The notes under the pieces: model-generated | Seen by the model: only the letters and a program-made list of their open reading frames with translations | What the model was told of the DNA's origin: nothing | The model's database searches: none | NCBI GenBank assembly: GCA_037952775.1 | Contig: JBANAY010000003.1 | Coordinates: 6,076,001-6,140,000, forward strand | DNA length: 64,000 bases | Reading direction: 5' to 3' | DNA from: Clonostachys chloroleuca | Taxonomy: Eukaryota; Ascomycota; Sordariomycetes; Hypocreales; Bionectriaceae | Program-made: the position numbers and the translations under genes | In this document: one piece after another, positions 1 through 10,407 of the stretch | Numbering within the stretch: the first letter of the stretch is position 1 | How the letters are laid out: every line of letters starts with the position of its first letter

Positions 1-132
1 ATTAAGAAGCATTTTTCGCTTCGTGCTATGATACCCCAAAAATACTTTCGGTTCCTGCTCGTCCTGATTGCAGGATCTTTTGGGGGATTTCCCCGAGGTC
101 ATCTCGCAAGTTACATGTGGAAGGGCCAGTAT

Positions 133-1436
133 CTATGTTTGAAGTATTCCAATGCATAAATCAGACGGATACTCAACAAGACGATACCCGTCATTTCCGA
201 CGGGCAAACCTGGTCTTATCTCTTTGAAAAGCTCAGAAAGATAGCGTTTAAACTGTAACGTATATATCAGCACCGAGATTGAAATAAATTGGGCTACATC
301 AACGCAGTCATCTGCACAGGGGACCACGTACCTCAAAGAATTCGCATCCCGCAAATGTATAGAGGCTAAAGACTTTCCTCCACCAACCGCGATGCTTCCA
401 ATACTCGGCTCGCATTTGATGTAAAACCTATGGTCGCCTAAACTGGATGATAAGATTCTGCTTCAGCCCTTCCTTTAAAAGGCAATATGCTTCCGTTATG
501 CACCATGAAGTAGATAGCGAGCACCTCAGGTTGTGGTTGAGGCGACGGAGTCCTGGGACGAGGTCGCGGACGATTCCGAAGTGGTCTACTGCCCCTTGCA
601 TCATGTCCTTGGTTGCCATGGCCTTACAATCTTACCTGGCGAAAGTGTACGCAATGGGATGGCCGGTGGCCGAAGGTCCCCAGTTCCAGGTGAAGTAGGT
701 TGGCTTGTGCCAGAATCGAGCACTTGGTCAATTGTTTTATTAATTCCTTTGCCAAATCGTTTATGGACCACGGCACTTCTCAACCGCCCACATGTCTGTA
801 TGGATAATGAGTTTTGACCTTCGTCTCATCGACACAGAAATAACTTACACATTTCCATGTCAATCCCACCTGGCCAGGTTCAAGTGGTTGACATCTGGGG
901 GCGAGTGGCCACCAGTCCCAGCGCTCTCCGGAATATGCCTCAATAACGCCTTGAAGCCGATCAGACCATCCTGGTTGCTTCGTGGTCATTGTGATCGACT
1001 GGTGCTCAGATGATTCAAGCTCTGTAATAATTTTCCGTGTCTCTGCATTGGGGTATCTCCGTTGACGCTTCCAACGTAGCTGCAGCCTTTCCATTCTAGT
1101 CTGCATTGAAGGATATGCTAAGTGATAGAGCTCATCCAAAAACTCTTCAAAAACGGGACTAGATGATATGACTTGGCGAAATTGCTCGATACCGATTTCG
1201 GTAGCTGGTAGTTGTAGCTCATCCTCATCAGTCATGTCCTCTCCCCCGGCGTTCTTTTCACTATCGTCATCCTCTTCATCTGCTTGAGAGTCCGACATGC
1301 TCTCGTCTTTGGAGCCACTGTTATTACCGCCTGTGGACGATAACCCAACACTGCTTTGGACGTCGTCAACTATCCTGCGCGAAAACAACAGTGATCTGCC
1401 AGAGAACACCGAAGAAATGTCACTTTCGCTCGACAA
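133..1436 (-). CDS. Hypothetical fungal protein with acidic N-terminus, multi-exon
   Basis: I do not recognise a named family. Exon 1 (849-1436) encodes about 196 residues: a Ser-rich start, an acidic stretch (EEDDDSEKNAGGEDMTDEDE) and a conserved-looking core containing DWWPLAPR and LTWKC. A GTAAGT donor at 848-843 and an AG acceptor at 797-796 remove a 53-nt intron, after which the frame continues TCGRLRSAVVHK. This creates a Cys-x-Cys-Gly motif across the junction, which strongly supports the splice. Further exons very likely continue to a stop near 133: the stretch 135-410 reads as one frame with KCEPSIGSIAVGGGKSLAS and LRDANSLRYVVPCADDC. Borders between about 410 and 680 are unresolved; a GTAAGA donor is visible near 648. 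The function is unknown, and the acidic N-terminus and Cys pairs could suit a nuclear or metal-binding protein (guess). Confidence 0.5.
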
Positions 1437-3132
1437 TGCTTCAATACGTAGAAGTAGGTAACCAAACAGTAAATGTTAGCAGTGGATTAGCAGCAGCAGA
1501 GTGAGTCTTATACCCTGGTCACCTCCGCAGGCAGCAAGATTCGGGCTTGTCACGATTGGCCAGTGCGTACTTGAAAGCATACCCGCAAGTCTTCAGGCCT
1601 CCGAGAGGTTTCCTTCCACCTAGACTTAAAAGTTTTACAGGAGGTCCATCAAATCCCCTCCGCATATCAAATATCATAAGTCGGCTGGAGCATCTTGAGG
1701 ATTGATTCCTCGATCCTCGCAGCGATGACGACGACGACGACTCAAAGCCATAGAGATATAAATTCATAGCAAATGATTATGAGCAAGATCATAGGGACAA
1801 CATGTTGGGCGACCTAAAGATGAAGACCAGCACCAAGCAAGGAAACCAGTCATGTGGGAAATACCTCATACCAGAAATGGTTAAAATTGCACAAATAAGT
1901 GGCAGGTTAATGAGGATAATTGAATGTAAAACATATATTCTTAAAGTTGTTGATCGCAAATCTAAGAAACAACACCTCACAACCAGAAAACAAGTCAACT
2001 CTGCGTACGGGTCGTGACCAAAATTATTATCCTCCAGAACATTAATACACGCCTATTCTCCGTACAAAGAAATATTGGTCAATAGTAGATCACCAAATAA
2101 TATAGACAGCCTTGCCCTCCTACTTATAAGCAACGCTCTTATCCACACCCAGCAAGTTCTGCATATCCAGCAATCAACAGCAGCCCTTAAGATAAAATAT
2201 ATAACCTCTTCCTTCTCCAGAACCCTAGTAGTAATACCTTAGAGTCCCTCGCGGATCTTAGTATCCTCCTTATTTCTATTAACTAGTAAGCTAGGGCAGA
2301 CTAGTATAGAGCACTTAGAGCTACTCTAAAGCTTCTCCTCTATAGCTCTCTTATTAGCATAGGGAGTTACTAATATCTAGTAGTAGATTGGACAGAAGGC
2401 AAGTAAGAAGCTATACTTCTCATTAGAGAATACCTTTAGTACTAACTATAGCTAACAGTAGCCTGCCTATTATACTAAAGTTTATATATAGCTTAGTTAG
2501 CAATTCCCTTCTAATAAATATTTAGACAAGCGGACTAAAATATCTTGGAGCTTATAAAGGTACTGATAAAGAAAATACTAGAGTAATAAAATATATATTA
2601 TTACTAGAGATACCCACGCATATAACTACCACGGGGCTTGTTATTAAGGTTACGTATGGCCTTGTCGTCGAGACTCTAATACCTACGTATACCACCACTT
2701 GCGCGGGGAGGGTGGTAATGACCGTTCTGTTCTTGTTTTAAGCACTCGTGATGACGGCCCCACCAGCCTCTATTCTCGCGAACATTGGAGGATCATGTAT
2801 ATGCATTAGTTGCCAAGAGGGATGGCACAAAGACATGGAAGGGAGGGCGGATCATAAAAGTTCGCCGGGATCTTTACAAACTGAAACCTGGATATATAGC
2901 CATGACGCCCCGGTGCCACACATCACACAGAACAGACAAGCTTGGTCCCCTTGTCGCCCCAAAGGACAAGCCCATCCTCAACTATGTCAATCTTCGGCGA
3001 CCTGCATGCACTCATGGTCCATCTGATGGTTGACACATTTACGAACGTTCGAAGACGGCAGGACTCTTCAAGTCTCATATATTCAATCCCATCATATATG
3101 GTCATGAGACAGAATTTCATCTTATGTGATAT
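1437..3132. other. Intergenic, with an AT/TA-rich RIP-like island
   Basis: No gene could be supported. About 2040-2700 is dense in TA dinucleotides (tatata, ctagta, tagtta) with no open frame of note, as in repeats mutated by RIP. It ends abruptly near 2640-2710, where GC-richer sequence resumes. Short frames at 1519-1767 (-, 82 codons, poly-Ser) and 2785-3033 (+, 82 codons) match nothing I know. The first could be an upstream exon of the gene at 133-1436, because a CTAAC branch-like site lies between them, but I could not prove it. Confidence 0.5.
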
Positions 3133-4360
3133 TTACGACTTTCCATTCGTTTGCGGCTCAGGTAAGGCCTCAATAATCTTCATCATGTCATGATCCTCCA
3201 TAGCCGCAGAATATCTCTCGCACATGGCGAAGACACGCTCCTTGCGTTGCAGTTCAAAAGGAGTGAGGCACCAGCTATTACTTGTCAGTTTGCTTCCTGC
3301 AGGTAATAATTTGAATCGAACAAGCAATTGGAACCTACCCAATACCAGACATGGCATTTTTCTTGTACTCGGTCACGACTTCCTCGTCCTTGATCGAGAG
3401 CTTGGGTCCGCCGAAGCGAGCAACAGCCTCAAGGTAGTGCTCAAGTATCTCAAACTCATGTTTCCGTCGCTCCTCGACCGGCAACGCACCCAGAATGAAA
3501 TACGCAACGTCGTGGAAAACAGAGCCGAGCTGGACGGTCTGCCAGTCCAGGAACCGCGGCTTGCCGTCGCTAGTGATCCATGTGTTACCGCAGTGAGGAT
3601 CACTGTGCGTCACGGCGAGGAACTTGGGGTTGTGAGTCTTGAGGTGCTTGCTCAGCGCAGCCTGGAGACGCTTCTGGTCACGGATGCTCTCAGGGAAGGG
3701 CGGGCGGTTTTCCCCGACGATCATGTCCCAGTTCTCGGTAAGCGACATGATGACGAAGTCATAAGCAGACTGGAGCCTAGAATAATCAGCGTCGTCGGTG
3801 GTTGCGCCCCAGGTGGAAGCGTGGAGACCGGCCAGCTCGACAACTCCCTGCTTGACCATGTCGACTGACCAGGCTTCAGTCGGCTCGCCAAAAGTGTTTT
3901 CCAGGCTAAGATCCTCCATGATGGAGATGGCCTGGCCCTGCTCTGTGTTCATGGCGGCCCACCACACCTTTACGAGGGCGACATTTGACAGCCTCGGGGC
4001 AACAATGTTGAAGAAGTTGATCTCGTTCATGTACGCCATTCTGAGGGCCTCCTTGTAACCCTCCATGTTTACCATCTCCGGGTTGAAGCCTGCCGTATCG
4101 TTAGCAAAACGCATAGCCGGGGGGCGAGCTTGCCGTGGGGATGCCGTACCTCCCTTGAGGCAAACGTGCTCAGGGCGGTCGTTGCCAGCCGGGCCATCTT
4201 CGTATGTGAGAGTGACGTAGACCTTGGATGCAGTCTGGTTAAGGATGGTCTTTGTGATCTCGCTAGACTTGATGGGAAGCTTCAGGACGCTGGAAAGCCA
4301 CTCAGTAGTGACCTCCTCAGGTACTGAGGGAAGCTTGCTTGTGGTAGTAGTCTCTGGCAT
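3133..4360 (-). CDS. Aminoglycoside/choline-kinase-like phosphotransferase (CHK/EcKinase type)
   Basis: Predicted cytosolic small-molecule kinase of the APH / CHK-kinase-like superfamily. It should transfer phosphate from ATP to a hydroxyl on an unknown small substrate. Two exons, 3339-4360 and 3133-3274, are joined across a 64-nt intron (GTAGGT donor; TAATAG acceptor; CTGAC branch site). Splicing turns the tail into SGIGWCLTPFELQRKE and gives 387 residues. The catalytic loop HSDPHCGNTW has the H-x-D-x-x-x-x-N arrangement of the family, and RFLDWQ downstream supplies the metal-binding Asp. The start at 4360 follows a short leader. It stands alone, with no pathway partner visible. Fungal genomes carry many such kinases, so the substrate cannot be inferred from sequence. 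The gene appears intact. Confidence 0.85.
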
Positions 4361-6173
4361 TGTTGTAAATCTAAGATAATGATGGCGGGGGTATTCCTAC
4401 AGATCGTCGAAAGGAAAAGGAGACAGAATCCGAGCTTTTAAGAGAGATTGGATCAGCGGCAATGGCCATGAGGAATGGGGAGGAGCTTGCTGATATCCAT
4501 GTGAAATGTCCAGCGGATGGATATATCGCATACTTGCTATAGGTACATGCATCCCCAAGCTCTGGCGGTGAACAAGGACCCTGCACAAATCAATATGCAG
4601 TTTGGAGCTAAAACCAACGGAACTCTATCCGCATACATAGCGAGTCTCCATAAACGGCGGGGAGCCACAGGGATACGTTTTGGAGGAGGCGAACCTTCCC
4701 TTTCTCAAACAATCCCGTCCTTGGCATGGCCCTACTTGTGCCTGGCTCTAGCTAGGCGCAGGCTGTTACCCTTTTCACGGCCCTGTATGTGAATGTTCAG
4801 CATCGTATTTCTTGCTATTAGTCGAGGTATTGCGAAAGGAGGGGATTTCGGCCAGCGTGACGATGGCCACTTCTTCTGGCCGGCACAACACCGACGAAGC
4901 GGTGTTTCAAGATTTACCCGAGCATGCTCTATATTTGAATCTTTTGCACTATCTTCTTTAATGGGCTACCCCGTACATGGGGAAGGGTTACTTGTAGGCT
5001 CTGGGATGCCAGCCTTGTCAGGTTATTGGCAGCATGGGTACGGAAATGGCTGTGGATAAGCCCCATCAAACGGCGACCTGAGCCGGCGGCTACCTAGAAG
5101 GGAATCAGCCGAGCATGTTTTCCGAGTTTTGTAATAATTTGCAGAAGTCGAAGCGAGGCTGGACCAACTTCAATCTCTAAAACTAGTACTCCGTCGAACC
5201 GTTTGCTAGTGGAACTATCCGCAACGAGGGCCTACCAAAGTGAATCAGTCCTAGATTCATCTCTTTGAAGCAGCTAGAACTTCAGTATGTGCCTTACAAG
5301 GGATTGACTGGCGTGTTAGGGCTCTGTTAAGAGATGCTTAGCCCTCAGGCTATTTGCTCCCTGAGCTAGAGGTATTGTAGATCTGTACCCTACTTAGATG
5401 GACTTTGCCACTGTCATAGAATTCATTCAAAATTCCATGGCTTGTAGATCCCCCAGGTCAATTAAGAGTTCATAAGTGGAGAAGATACATCACTGAAGTC
5501 CTAACTGCAAAGAGACTGTTGCCATCAAGCCAAGATAGCTAGGGCTGGGATTGCGGCTCTAACAACTCCAAGTCGGACCATCTGGCTCTGAACAAATTCT
5601 CCATTAGCTGACCAGCGTCTACCATGCGAGCACCATGGATAAAGGCCGGCTACCATCCGCGCGCCACGACGGGAACGCAGTAGCCCTTTACATATTAGTA
5701 TGTGGCCAACATCCCGGAAGAAAGTGTCCTGAGTTTTCTTCCCTCCTGGTGCGAACTTCCCACCTTGGCCGAATGAGGGCGAGTGTCCACAATCAACAAG
5801 GATCACAAGCCTCGTGTCAGAAGCTCACCATTGCCTCCACTCCCATCCACTTTCCTGTGGAGCTGGGAGTCTTGGCTGGATGATTCTTCGCCTTGGTATA
5901 TATCTGCCAATGATCAGCCCAGAATCGTGCAAGATTAGGAGTTTCACCACCAGGACCAGGTCTGCAAGTCTTCAAGCCGGGATCTTTGTCGTGTATGTAG
6001 AAATCAATCATACCCCTTGATCTCGACAAGAGATCCAAGTCAGTAAAAAGGGGCATCCGCTTTTATTCATCTCTTTGCCTTGAAATTATCCATTTGAATT
6101 CTCCGTTCTTTTTCTCTGTTTGTTTGTGGATAGCACCGCGTACCAGTTCTACCAACTGCCCCAAACCGTGACA
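4361..6173. other. Intergenic region, about 1.8 kb
   Basis: This is the divergent promoter region between the kinase and the rhodopsin-like gene. I see only short frames in all six readings, none with family motifs, no tRNA and no clear repeat. A pyrimidine-rich stretch (ttctccgttctttttctctgtttg) at about 6098-6124 lies just upstream of the ATG at 6174 and looks like a fungal core promoter tract. Confidence 0.4.
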
Positions 6174-7512
6174 ATGGCCGAGGCCCGAGAAGTGCTCTGG
6201 CCCATTGGGATTACCTTCCTCATACTCAACATCCTCGGGGTCGGGCTTCGATTCTGGGCAAGGCAGACTAAGAAGGCTTTCGGTTACGATGACGCCGCAC
6301 TGGCGCTCTCGTTGGTAAGCCCAATGGTTCCTAGGCGATCATGAGCCAGTTTACTTACCACGCGTTCCAGGTCGGATTCATTGTGTTTGTTGCAATGGAA
6401 TTTGCTGCTCTCCACTATGGTATCGGAGCGCCTGCTGAAGAGGTGAAGCCGTATCATAATCCGATAAGTGCGGCAAAGGTTGGCAAAACTGTTCAACCAC
6501 TATCTATCTGACGGCTGACTCCAAACGCAGTACTATACGATTGCCGCGATTGTTTATATTTTGACGACTGGGGTTTCAAAAGTCGGTGTTGGTTTGGTTC
6601 TTCATCGCTTGTCCTCAGGGGCTGATATGAGGGCGATCCAAATCGTCCTCGTTGTAGCGATGAGTGTCATGGGAATTGTTGCGTTGGTCATTGCTATCAT
6701 CTTCGGCCTCCAGTGTCGGCCTTTGAGCGCAGCCTGGGGCGAGTCCGTGGGCACCTGCATTGCGCCGACGATAATTGGACAGTCGGCGATTGTCTTGTCT
6801 GCATTTGATGTGGCTGTTAGTTGGCTTTTTGCGGTACGTTGATTGCTAAACAGACAAACGATGGCTGAAACTTGAAAATGGCTGACATCCTACAGTTGCT
6901 CCCTGTCTTCATGCTTCGGAAGGCCCAGTTGAGGTGGAAGGTCAAGATAACCATCATAGTTGTCCTTGGCTTGGGTGCAGTGTTAGTTGAGGAAACTAAA
7001 CGAGGCTGAGCTATCACTAACAGACTTGCAGGTCCTCCGTCGCTACCATCGTCCGACTCAAGTACGCTGTCCAAGCGGCTGACCTCACTGGCAAAGGCGG
7101 CGGCATTGCAGGCGAACAGCTTCTCCAAATCACACTCGAGGCAACCATCTTCTCCATGACCGAGATCGGGCTGAGCATTTTCGCCGCCACTCTCACGGCC
7201 CTCCGACCGCTCATCAAGCGCCTGCCATTCCTAAGCGACTTCAGCAGCGACGGACGAACACCTTCCAAGGGCCAGTCTGGGTCCCGTCCCATCGCTAGTT
7301 CGAACCACATTCGAGGGCCCAGCTACCGCCTCGACGACATCCCCCCGTCCGACGGAGACAGCGAAGAAAACATCATTGCGCCTCGCGTCATGAATATCAA
7401 AAAGAGCTCCCACGTCGAGGTAAACTACCAGAGGGATCCGAACCACCCGACGACAAGCGACTTCTACGCGAAGGAAACCCAAACAAAGCTTGGATGGGAC
7501 CGCCAGCATTAA
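6174..7512 (+). CDS. Rhodopsin-like fungal integral membrane protein (SAT4/PTH11-like)
   Basis: Seven-helix plasma-membrane protein of the fungal rhodopsin-domain family, related to the non-CFEM PTH11-like receptors. Five exons, 6174-6314, 6371-6478, 6531-6833, 6896-6981 and 7032-7512, keep phase throughout and give 372 residues. The ATG at 6174 (ACAATGG) is preferred over upstream in-frame sequence that lacks ATG. Hydrophobic segments include WPIGITFLILNILGVGLRF, IVYILTTGVSKVGVG, IVLVVAMSVMGIVALVIAI and VKITIIVVLGLGAV. The GYDDAAL after helix 1 and the HYGIG segment are typical of the family. The C-terminal tail of roughly 120 residues is hydrophilic and Ser/Pro-rich, as expected for a cytosolic tail. 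Donor and acceptor choices in intron 4 are less certain (GTTAGT and TTGCAG chosen). The ligand is unknown, and coupling to G proteins is inferred for relatives only. Confidence 0.85.
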
Positions 7513-8557
7513 CGCGGCAGGCATTTGTTTGAAACGCCGGCATACTTGTGACTATAGAATATTCTCCTGTAAAGAATCGACATAATAATAGACTTATTTT
7601 CAGCCCACCGAGAGATACGCCAACGGATGTTGAAAGATTACAACACTGCCGGAGATTCTCGAAGAGAGGACTAGCAGCAACTGTACTGAATCGAAATTAA
7701 CCTCCACCCAAGCACCAGAACCCTTTATAACGGCAAAGCAGTTTTGACACCTCAATCAAGACGTAATTCTCAGTCTTCTCGCATCGCACTGGGACCACCT
7801 AACCCTCAATGGCCTTTTCGGTGCCACTCTAAAGGATACTTTGATTTATCATTGCGTCAAACCTACATATACTGACACGCACCATTTCCGAGGAGACAAA
7901 GTAATGCTCATATGGAATCAATCTTGCAACACTGACGCTGAAGCTACACCACCTCTCCAACCAGTTGCCTTCTACAACAAACACCATGACTGCGCAATAC
8001 CAGCAGCTTCGCAAATTCATCCAAGCACTGCGAATATAGGTACATTTCAGAGGCAATAGGAAGTTTTATCACCTACTTGATACCTTCCCTTAACTCTTAA
8101 TTCCCCAAGGGGCAGTAGAATGGGGGCCAAATGGAGCATAACCTAGGCAATATTGTACACTAATAATAAGGTCAATTGACAAATTTAGAATACAGAGAAG
8201 AAGCAGAGAAGGTACATTCAGTTAGTGAACCTATGCACAAAGTTCACCTGGGCGTGCAAGCTTAGCTCCCCTACTTCAGAAATCGCAAAACGGCCCAGTC
8301 AGCTTAATAAGTAACAGTTTAGTGGACCTGTTGAGTTTGTTGGATGGGCCCCAAGAACAAGGATGTCAGTTACCATTTCCTGGGTTTCTACACAAAGATC
8401 TGAACTCACAAGTATATATTACTAATACTTGTACCATTTTTACTAAAGGATATTAAATACAGACTAAAACACGGCTTTCTCTCATCTTCTTTAAATGAAA
8501 TAAAGTTTAAGCATGACTAGCTACCTCTAGGCTCTTTATCTTTTAGCTAGATCTTAA
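7513..8557. other. Intergenic, left part of a gene-poor AT-rich stretch
   Basis: No supported gene. Downstream of the membrane-protein stop the sequence becomes progressively AT-rich with short frames only. It leads into the MITE-like element at 8558 and the decayed region beyond, and is best read as 3' flank plus degraded repeat DNA. Confidence 0.4.
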
Positions 8558-8762
8558 TAAGTTCAACTGCCCCCTTTCAGCCCACCCTACACTTAGCCAC
8601 CCTATAAATGATATATAAAGAATTAATACCGTTGACGAAACCTGGTCCTGCCATTTTATATGGCATTGTGGATATAAAAGAGCCAATAGAAATATATGAT
8701 TATGATTTACAGGGTGGCTGAATGTAGGGGGGAGGGGCCTTGAAAGGGGTTGGTTTAACTTA
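8558..8762. mobile_element. MITE-like element with long terminal inverted repeats
   Basis: A 205-bp unit bounded by imperfect inverted repeats of about 52-59 bp. The left arm (8558-8609) begins TAAGTTCAACTGCCCCC and the right arm, read on the minus strand from 8762, begins TAAGTTAAACCAACCCC. Both continue through a CCCCTTTCA block and a shared AGCCACCCTrTAAAT block, with a small length difference between them. The centre (8610-8703) is AT-rich and non-coding. The outermost TA on each side could be the TA target duplication of Tc1/mariner-type elements (inference). No transposase is present, so it would be non-autonomous. Confidence 0.65.
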
Positions 8763-10407
8763 CCACCCCTACGCTGCTTGAAATGTCCGTAGAATGACGG
8801 AAAATTTGATAAACCTCGATTAAAAAGGGTATATTGAGCGAACAATTCCAAGGAATCAACCATCATTAATTCACCGTTCTTAACTTTTTCTTAGGTATGC
8901 TTAGGCATTTTGGTCACATCAGGCACTCATACCTGGGCTTAAATAGACTGATACCAACTCCATAAAGTTTTCTCGGGCCCCACCAGTCAAATTTAGATAT
9001 GGCGGAAGAGGTATTTTGCATGGTGACAGACATTGCCATGCTACTGAAGTTAGGAGAATGGACCATCGAGGGCCTAATTCTGTCTCGACTTAGGGAGGGC
9101 CGAGGAGGTCTTCAAGGGCGTTAAGTGGTTTACGAAGCCGAAAAAAGTTAAAAGGAAAGGTTTGCAGGCTATGTGCGATGTAGCCGTAAAATACAGTTCG
9201 TATAGTAAAAAAAAAAAAAAAAAAACCAAGAGTCATCCCGAGAGCTTAATAGAAGGTTCACAACCTAACCTTAACTTCCTCACAGCCGCAGTTATAAACT
9301 TACCTCGCCGCCGTAACTTACTTGCCGTCGACTGAACTCTATCGAAGATAATGAATGCCTACTTAAGAGCCCTGATAACCCTGATAACTGTAGTACTTAC
9401 CCAAGAGACTATAACTACTTATAACTATACAGCCTTACAGGTATTACCTAAATAATAACAAAAAACCCCTTTTCTCCCAAAGGATATATAATACCTGATT
9501 ATATATTTCCCAGCTTCCCTTATAGGAAGTTTATAAAGATTAAAGCGAGCTTTAAGAACTTATAAAATAACTATCTACTTAGCCTAGCTAAGAAGCTCAA
9601 GGCTATCAAGGTAAAGCCTAATAACTGGGACCCAGCTGCTATTAAAGCTATTATAGCCTTCGGTAATAAGGTTCTTAGGAACTAAGAGATTCCGGTAGAG
9701 GATAAGGATAATCTTAATAATTATAAGATTAAGAATATCAGGGATAATTATAGGAAGTAGCTGTTGTTCTTAGTTAATAAGGCTAAGATAATTAATAGTA
9801 ATAAGAATAATAAGCGAAGGCGTTGATAGAGATCAAGGTCGGGAGGGGCGCGGAGGAGTTCTGGTTGAGGCTGGGAATGCTTCTTTTTTGCTTTTGGGAT
9901 TGTTCTTAGAAAACGGGTTAAATCAAACAAGTATTGTTCAAGGGCGTTAAGCTGCCCAAACGTGCCATAGAAGAAGTTCGAGAAAAGTATGGTATCTGGC
10001 CCTGGGAGAGGGAATGAGAGTGTAAAAGTCCTTGTGTTTTGAGTGTCCTTTTTTCTTGTCTTCTTTTCTAAGTTATGAAATCGTACGAACCAGCACAGAG
10101 TGCTTTGGCTAACATTCCTTTGGAGAGCTCAAAGGCATCAGATGTCATTGCATGCTGTACCACTTTGATAAGCTATCTAATGATTGAATTCAGTTGGTCC
10201 TTCTCATAATAATATTATCCTACAAGTTATATTTCAAAAGACACAAAAGTTACTAGTACCCAACAAGAAAGCCCTTTCCATTCCTTATGTAACTATATTT
10301 TGTCTTTGAGTGTTCAATCCTATCAAGATCAGTAAAGAACGCGAGCTACCTGATCTAGTAAGGTCTTCCAACCCTACGAGGTATCCAAACTTAGCGGTGT
10401 ACTTCCA
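8763..10407. other. AT-rich repeat-derived region
   Basis: Gene-free stretch with a run of 19 A residues at 9207-9225, a small tandem CCCTGATAA duplication near 9371-9385 and strongly TA-rich sequence from about 9400 to 9800. It contains the decayed frame listed separately. The poly-A run followed by unrelated sequence could mark the 3' end of an old retroelement insertion, but no reverse-transcriptase motif is visible. The last 400 bases, downstream of the giant gene's stop, show nothing recognisable. Confidence 0.45.
9479..9826 (+). pseudogene. Decayed repeat ORF with three glutamine-to-stop-like codons
   Basis: One reading frame stays protein-like for about 116 codons (segments such as PDYIFPSFPYRKF, KPNNWDPAAIKAIIAFG and EIPVEDKDNLNNYKIKN) but is broken by TAA at 9563-9565, TAA at 9683-9685 and TAG at 9758-9760. 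All three stops are one C-to-T change away from CAA or CAG, the change RIP produces at CpA. Base composition is very AT-rich compared with the surrounding genes. I do not recognise the parent protein; a repeated fungal element is the likeliest source (inference). It ends in a TGA at 9824-9826 after a Lys/Arg/Asn-rich tail. Confidence 0.5.
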
